Positions 61,656 to 64,000 of a DNA stretch of 64,000 bases are shown piece after piece. The DNA lies in contig NZ_CP087719.1 in assembly GCF_020991085.1 (NCBI RefSeq), positions 248,001 to 312,000 on the forward strand, written 5' to 3'. Below the pieces are notes generated by a model. The model was not told the DNA's origin, made no database searches, and saw nothing but the letters and a program-made list of their open reading frames with translations. Position numbers and translations under genes: made by a program. Origin of the DNA: Roseomonas sp. OT10. Its GTDB lineage: Bacteria > Pseudomonadota > Alphaproteobacteria > Acetobacterales > Acetobacteraceae. Every line of letters starts with the position of its first letter. Within the stretch, counting starts at the first letter, position 1.

Positions 61656-64000
61656 ATGTTGCTGTCCCGGGTTCTCCGCCGGATCTGCCACGGCCGCGGA
61701 TCGCCAGCCCTTCCGCCCGCGCCGCCCGTCCCCGAGCCGGTGCCGGAAGCGGAGGTGCCGGAGCCTGCGCCGATGCCCGACCCCCATGCGGCCATCAACG
61801 CCAGCGGCCTGTTCGACGTGGAGTACTACCGCGCGGTCTATCCCGACATCGACGCGAACCAGCTGGACCCGCTGGAGCACTACCTGTCCCATGGCCATCT
61901 GGAGGGCCGCCGACCCAACCCCTCCTTCGATCCGCTGGCCTACCTTGCCGCCAATCCGGACGTCGCCGCCGCGGGCTTCGAGCCGCTGACGCACTACGTC
62001 CTCTGCGGCATGGCGGAGGACCGGAGGCTGGCGCCCCCGCAGAACGGGCGTTCGGCCACGACGAATGCCGTGATGCGGGAGGTGGTGCAGGGGCGCGCCT
62101 TCTTCCGGCGCTTCGGCCTCTCCGGGCGCCGCGGCGTGCCGCCGGGGGAGGGGGCCGGGGCGGCCGTCGATGACCTGATCGCCCGCAGCCCGGCGATCCC
62201 GCTGGACCGGCTGGAGCCGGAGGTGTCGATCATCATCCCCGTCCACGGCCGGCTCCCCTCCGTGCTGAACTGCCTGGACAGCCTGGCCGGCCACCGCTCG
62301 CGGCACCCGGCGGAGATCATCGTCGTCGACGGCACCCCGCCGGCGGAGATGCGGACGGAAAGCCTCGGCACGATCCCCTGGATCCGCTACCTCCGCCAGG
62401 ACAGGCATGGCGGGTTCGGCGAAGCCTGCAACGGCGGGGCGGCCGTCGCCCGGGGCCGCATCCTCGTCTTCCTGCACAGCGACACCCGCGTCGCCGATGG
62501 CTGGCTGGACGAGCTGATCGGCAGCTTCCGCCTCTTCCGCCGCGCCGGGCTGGTCGGGTCGAAGCTGCTGAACGAGGGCCTGACCCTGCAGGAGGCGGGA
62601 GGCATCCTCTGGCGCAACGGCGACGCCCAGCCATACGGGCAGGGCCAGGATCCGGACAATCCGAAGTATTCCTTCGCACGCCGGGCCGACTACTGCTCCG
62701 GCGCGGCCATCGCCGTCCCGGCGGAGGCCTGGCGGCGCGTGGGCGGGTTCGACGGCACCTTCGCCCCAGCCCGGCGCGAGGATGCCGACCTGGCCTTCCG
62801 GCTGCAGGAGGCGGGATACGAGGTGTGGATGCAGCCCCTGGCCGCCGTGCTGCACTACGGGGGCCAACCGCATGGGCGCGACGCCCCGGCGGATGGCGAG
62901 GCCCGGCAGGCGGCGGAGATGGAGCGCTTCGCCGGGCGCTGGAAGCCTGTCCTCGCGACCCATGGGCCGAGCGGCGGCAATCCGGATACCGAGGCCGGGC
63001 GGTACGCGCAGGAGCGGCTGCTGGCGCTGGACGCGATCACGCCGACGCCGGACCGTGACGCCGGCTCCGTGGTGATGGTCGGCATGCTGCGTGTCCTGCA
63101 GAGCCTCGGCTACCAGGTCGCCTTCGTGCCGCAGCACAACTACCTCCCCGACCCGGACTACACGGCCGCGCTCCAGCGCGAGGGGATCGAGTGCATCCAC
63201 AGCCCCTTCGCCCGCAACATCGACGAGGCGCTCGCCTTCCACGGGGCCTTCGACATCGTCTTCGCCTTCCGCTTCAACGTGCTCGAGCAGGTCTACGGCA
63301 CGTTGCGGCGGGAGCTGCCCCAGGCCCGCATCCTCTTCAACAACGTCGACCTGCACTACCTCCGGCAGGAGCGCGAGGCCCGGCTGCGGCGGCGGCGCAG
63401 CGGCCGCGCCGCCGCCATGATGACGAAGATCGCCGAGCTGGAGCTGATCGCCCAGGTGGACTGCACGATCGTCCATACCCCGGTGGAGACGGCCATCATC
63501 AAGCAGGAGGTGGCCGTCGACAACATCGTCGAGATCCCCTGGATCACGGAGCTGAGCCCCACGCGCTCCGGCCGCGCGGACCGGCACGACATCATGTTCC
63601 TGGGCGGCTTCGCGCACGTGCCGAACGTCGACGCGGTGGAGTACCTCGTCGGCGAGATCTGGCCGCTGCTGCTGCCGCAGCTGCCGCCGGAGGCGCGGCT
63701 GGTCATCGTGGGGGCCGGGGCGCCGCCGTCCATCCAGGCGATGGCCGGCGAACGCATCGTGGTGGTCGGCTATGCCGACGAGCTGGAGCCGTATTTCGAC
63801 GCCACGCGCGTCTTCGTCGCGCCCCTGCGCTACGGGGCGGGCATCAAGGGCAAGGTCATCGAGACCCTGCGGCGCGGCACGCCCTCCGTCATCACCTCCA
63901 TCGCCGCGGAGGGGATGGGGCTGACCAGCGGGCGGGAGACCCTCATCGCCGACGAGGCCGGGGATTTCGCCCGGCAGGTCGCGCGACTCTACAAGGATGC
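61656..64000 (+). CDS. Two-domain glycosyltransferase (GT2 + GT4), partial
   Basis: Open for 781 codons and continuing past the window. A Pro-rich leader (about 1-45) is followed by repeats FDVEYYRAVYPDID (about 54) and YLAANPDVAAAG (about 90), an N-terminal helical region often found in surface-glycan enzymes. Residues about 187-420 are a GT2 domain: VSIIIPVHGRLPSVLNCLDS, IIVVDGTPP, GFGEACNGGAAVARG, FLHSDTRV (the DxD-like SDT), and the acceptor-domain REDADLAFRLQEAG. Residues about 450 onward are a GT-B domain: IMFLGGFAHVPNVDAVEYL, VIVGAGAPPSIQAM, and APLRYGAGIKGKVIETL with the nucleotide-sugar E. Probably synthesises O-antigen or other surface polysaccharide. The stop lies outside the window. 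Confidence 0.88.
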   Translation, partial: MLLSRVLRRICHGRGSPALPPAPPVPEPVPEAEVPEPAPMPDPHAAINASGLFDVEYYRAVYPDIDANQLDPLEHYLSHGHLEGRRPNPSFDPLAYLAANPDVAAAGFEPLTHYVLCGMAEDRRLAPPQNGRSATTNAVMREVVQGRAFFRRFGLSGRRGVPPGEGAGAAVDDLIARSPAIPLDRLEPEVSIIIPVHGRLPSVLNCLDSLAGHRSRHPAEIIVVDGTPPAEMRTESLGTIPWIRYLRQDRHGGFGEACNGGAAVARGRILVFLHSDTRVADGWLDELIGSFRLFRRAGLVGSKLLNEGLTLQEAGGILWRNGDAQPYGQGQDPDNPKYSFARRADYCSGAAIAVPAEAWRRVGGFDGTFAPARREDADLAFRLQEAGYEVWMQPLAAVLHYGGQPHGRDAPADGEARQAAEMERFAGRWKPVLATHGPSGGNPDTEAGRYAQERLLALDAITPTPDRDAGSVVMVGMLRVLQSLGYQVAFVPQHNYLPDPDYTAALQREGIECIHSPFARNIDEALAFHGAFDIVFAFRFNVLEQVYGTLRRELPQARILFNNVDLHYLRQEREARLRRRRSGRAAAMMTKIAELELIAQVDCTIVHTPVETAIIKQEVAVDNIVEIPWITELSPTRSGRADRHDIMFLGGFAHVPNVDAVEYLVGEIWPLLLPQLPPEARLVIVGAGAPPSIQAMAGERIVVVGYADELEPYFDATRVFVAPLRYGAGIKGKVIETLRRGTPSVITSIAAEGMGLTSGRETLIADEAGDFARQVARLYKD

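Overview
The window comes from a very GC-rich (about 70% or more by eye) Gram-negative alphaproteobacterium. Gene content fits Acetobacteraceae/Rhodospirillales, most like Roseomonas and relatives: a SUF operon led by an Rrf2-type regulator, a CIO-type cytochrome bd with a DUF2474 protein, a DUF3576 lipoprotein, Tat-type and Bug-type solute-binding proteins, and a chromosomal porin. Taxonomy is inferred from protein character only. No rRNA, tRNA, CRISPR array, phage or intact transposase was seen.

Layout. 0-11.5 kb: an amidohydrolase tail, a TPR/glycosyltransferase-like protein, a three-gene ABC importer of the Fe(III)/phosphonate type (split by a palindromic insertion-like element), an orphan pair of peptide-type ABC ATPases behind a Fur-box-like site and a small coupled ORF, an MFS carrier and a DMT carrier. 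12-17.5 kb: an operon of a GbsR/MarR-type regulator, cydA, cydB, DUF2474 and an FAD amine oxidase, facing a GST gene across a perfect 20-bp palindrome. 17.6-29.8 kb: an amidohydrolase, nhaA, then central carbon genes tkt-gap-(insert)-pgk and lpd. The gap-pgk interval holds about 2.7 kb of foreign-looking DNA: an AbrB/small-ORF/nucleotidyltransferase module, decayed copies of pieces of gap and the AbrB gene, and a lower-GC DUF6338-like membrane protein with a tiny GYQP-repeat protein. 30-36.7 kb: the complete SUF iron-sulfur operon (regulator-B-C-D-S-U-T-A). 36.7-49.7 kb: an M29 aminopeptidase, lipoproteins, a YggS-like protein, a ThiE/TenI-like protein, a porin, an amidase, an Asp/Glu-racemase-like protein, a zinc metallopeptidase, an AbgB-like hydrolase and a secreted beta-propeller. 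49.7-55.8 kb: a Bug-type binding protein with a divergent AroQ paralogue, opposite a GntR regulator, then a persulfide-dioxygenase-like MBL protein, a CPG2-like peptidase, a HAD phosphatase and a DoxX protein. 55.9-64 kb: a ribose-type ABC importer, a LOG-family enzyme, ribF and a large GT2-GT4 glycosyltransferase that runs off the window.

The most striking non-coding feature is a roughly 420-bp interspersed repeat present five times (6333-6757, 11573-11991, 27729-28154, 38470-38893, 42618-43040). It has imperfect terminal inverted repeats of about 20 bp and a conserved series of about seven hairpins. Four of five copies lie between convergent genes, and in three the terminal TGA of the repeat is the stop codon of the adjoining gene. 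It behaves like a non-autonomous mobile element that may double as a bidirectional terminator. I do not recognise it as a named family.
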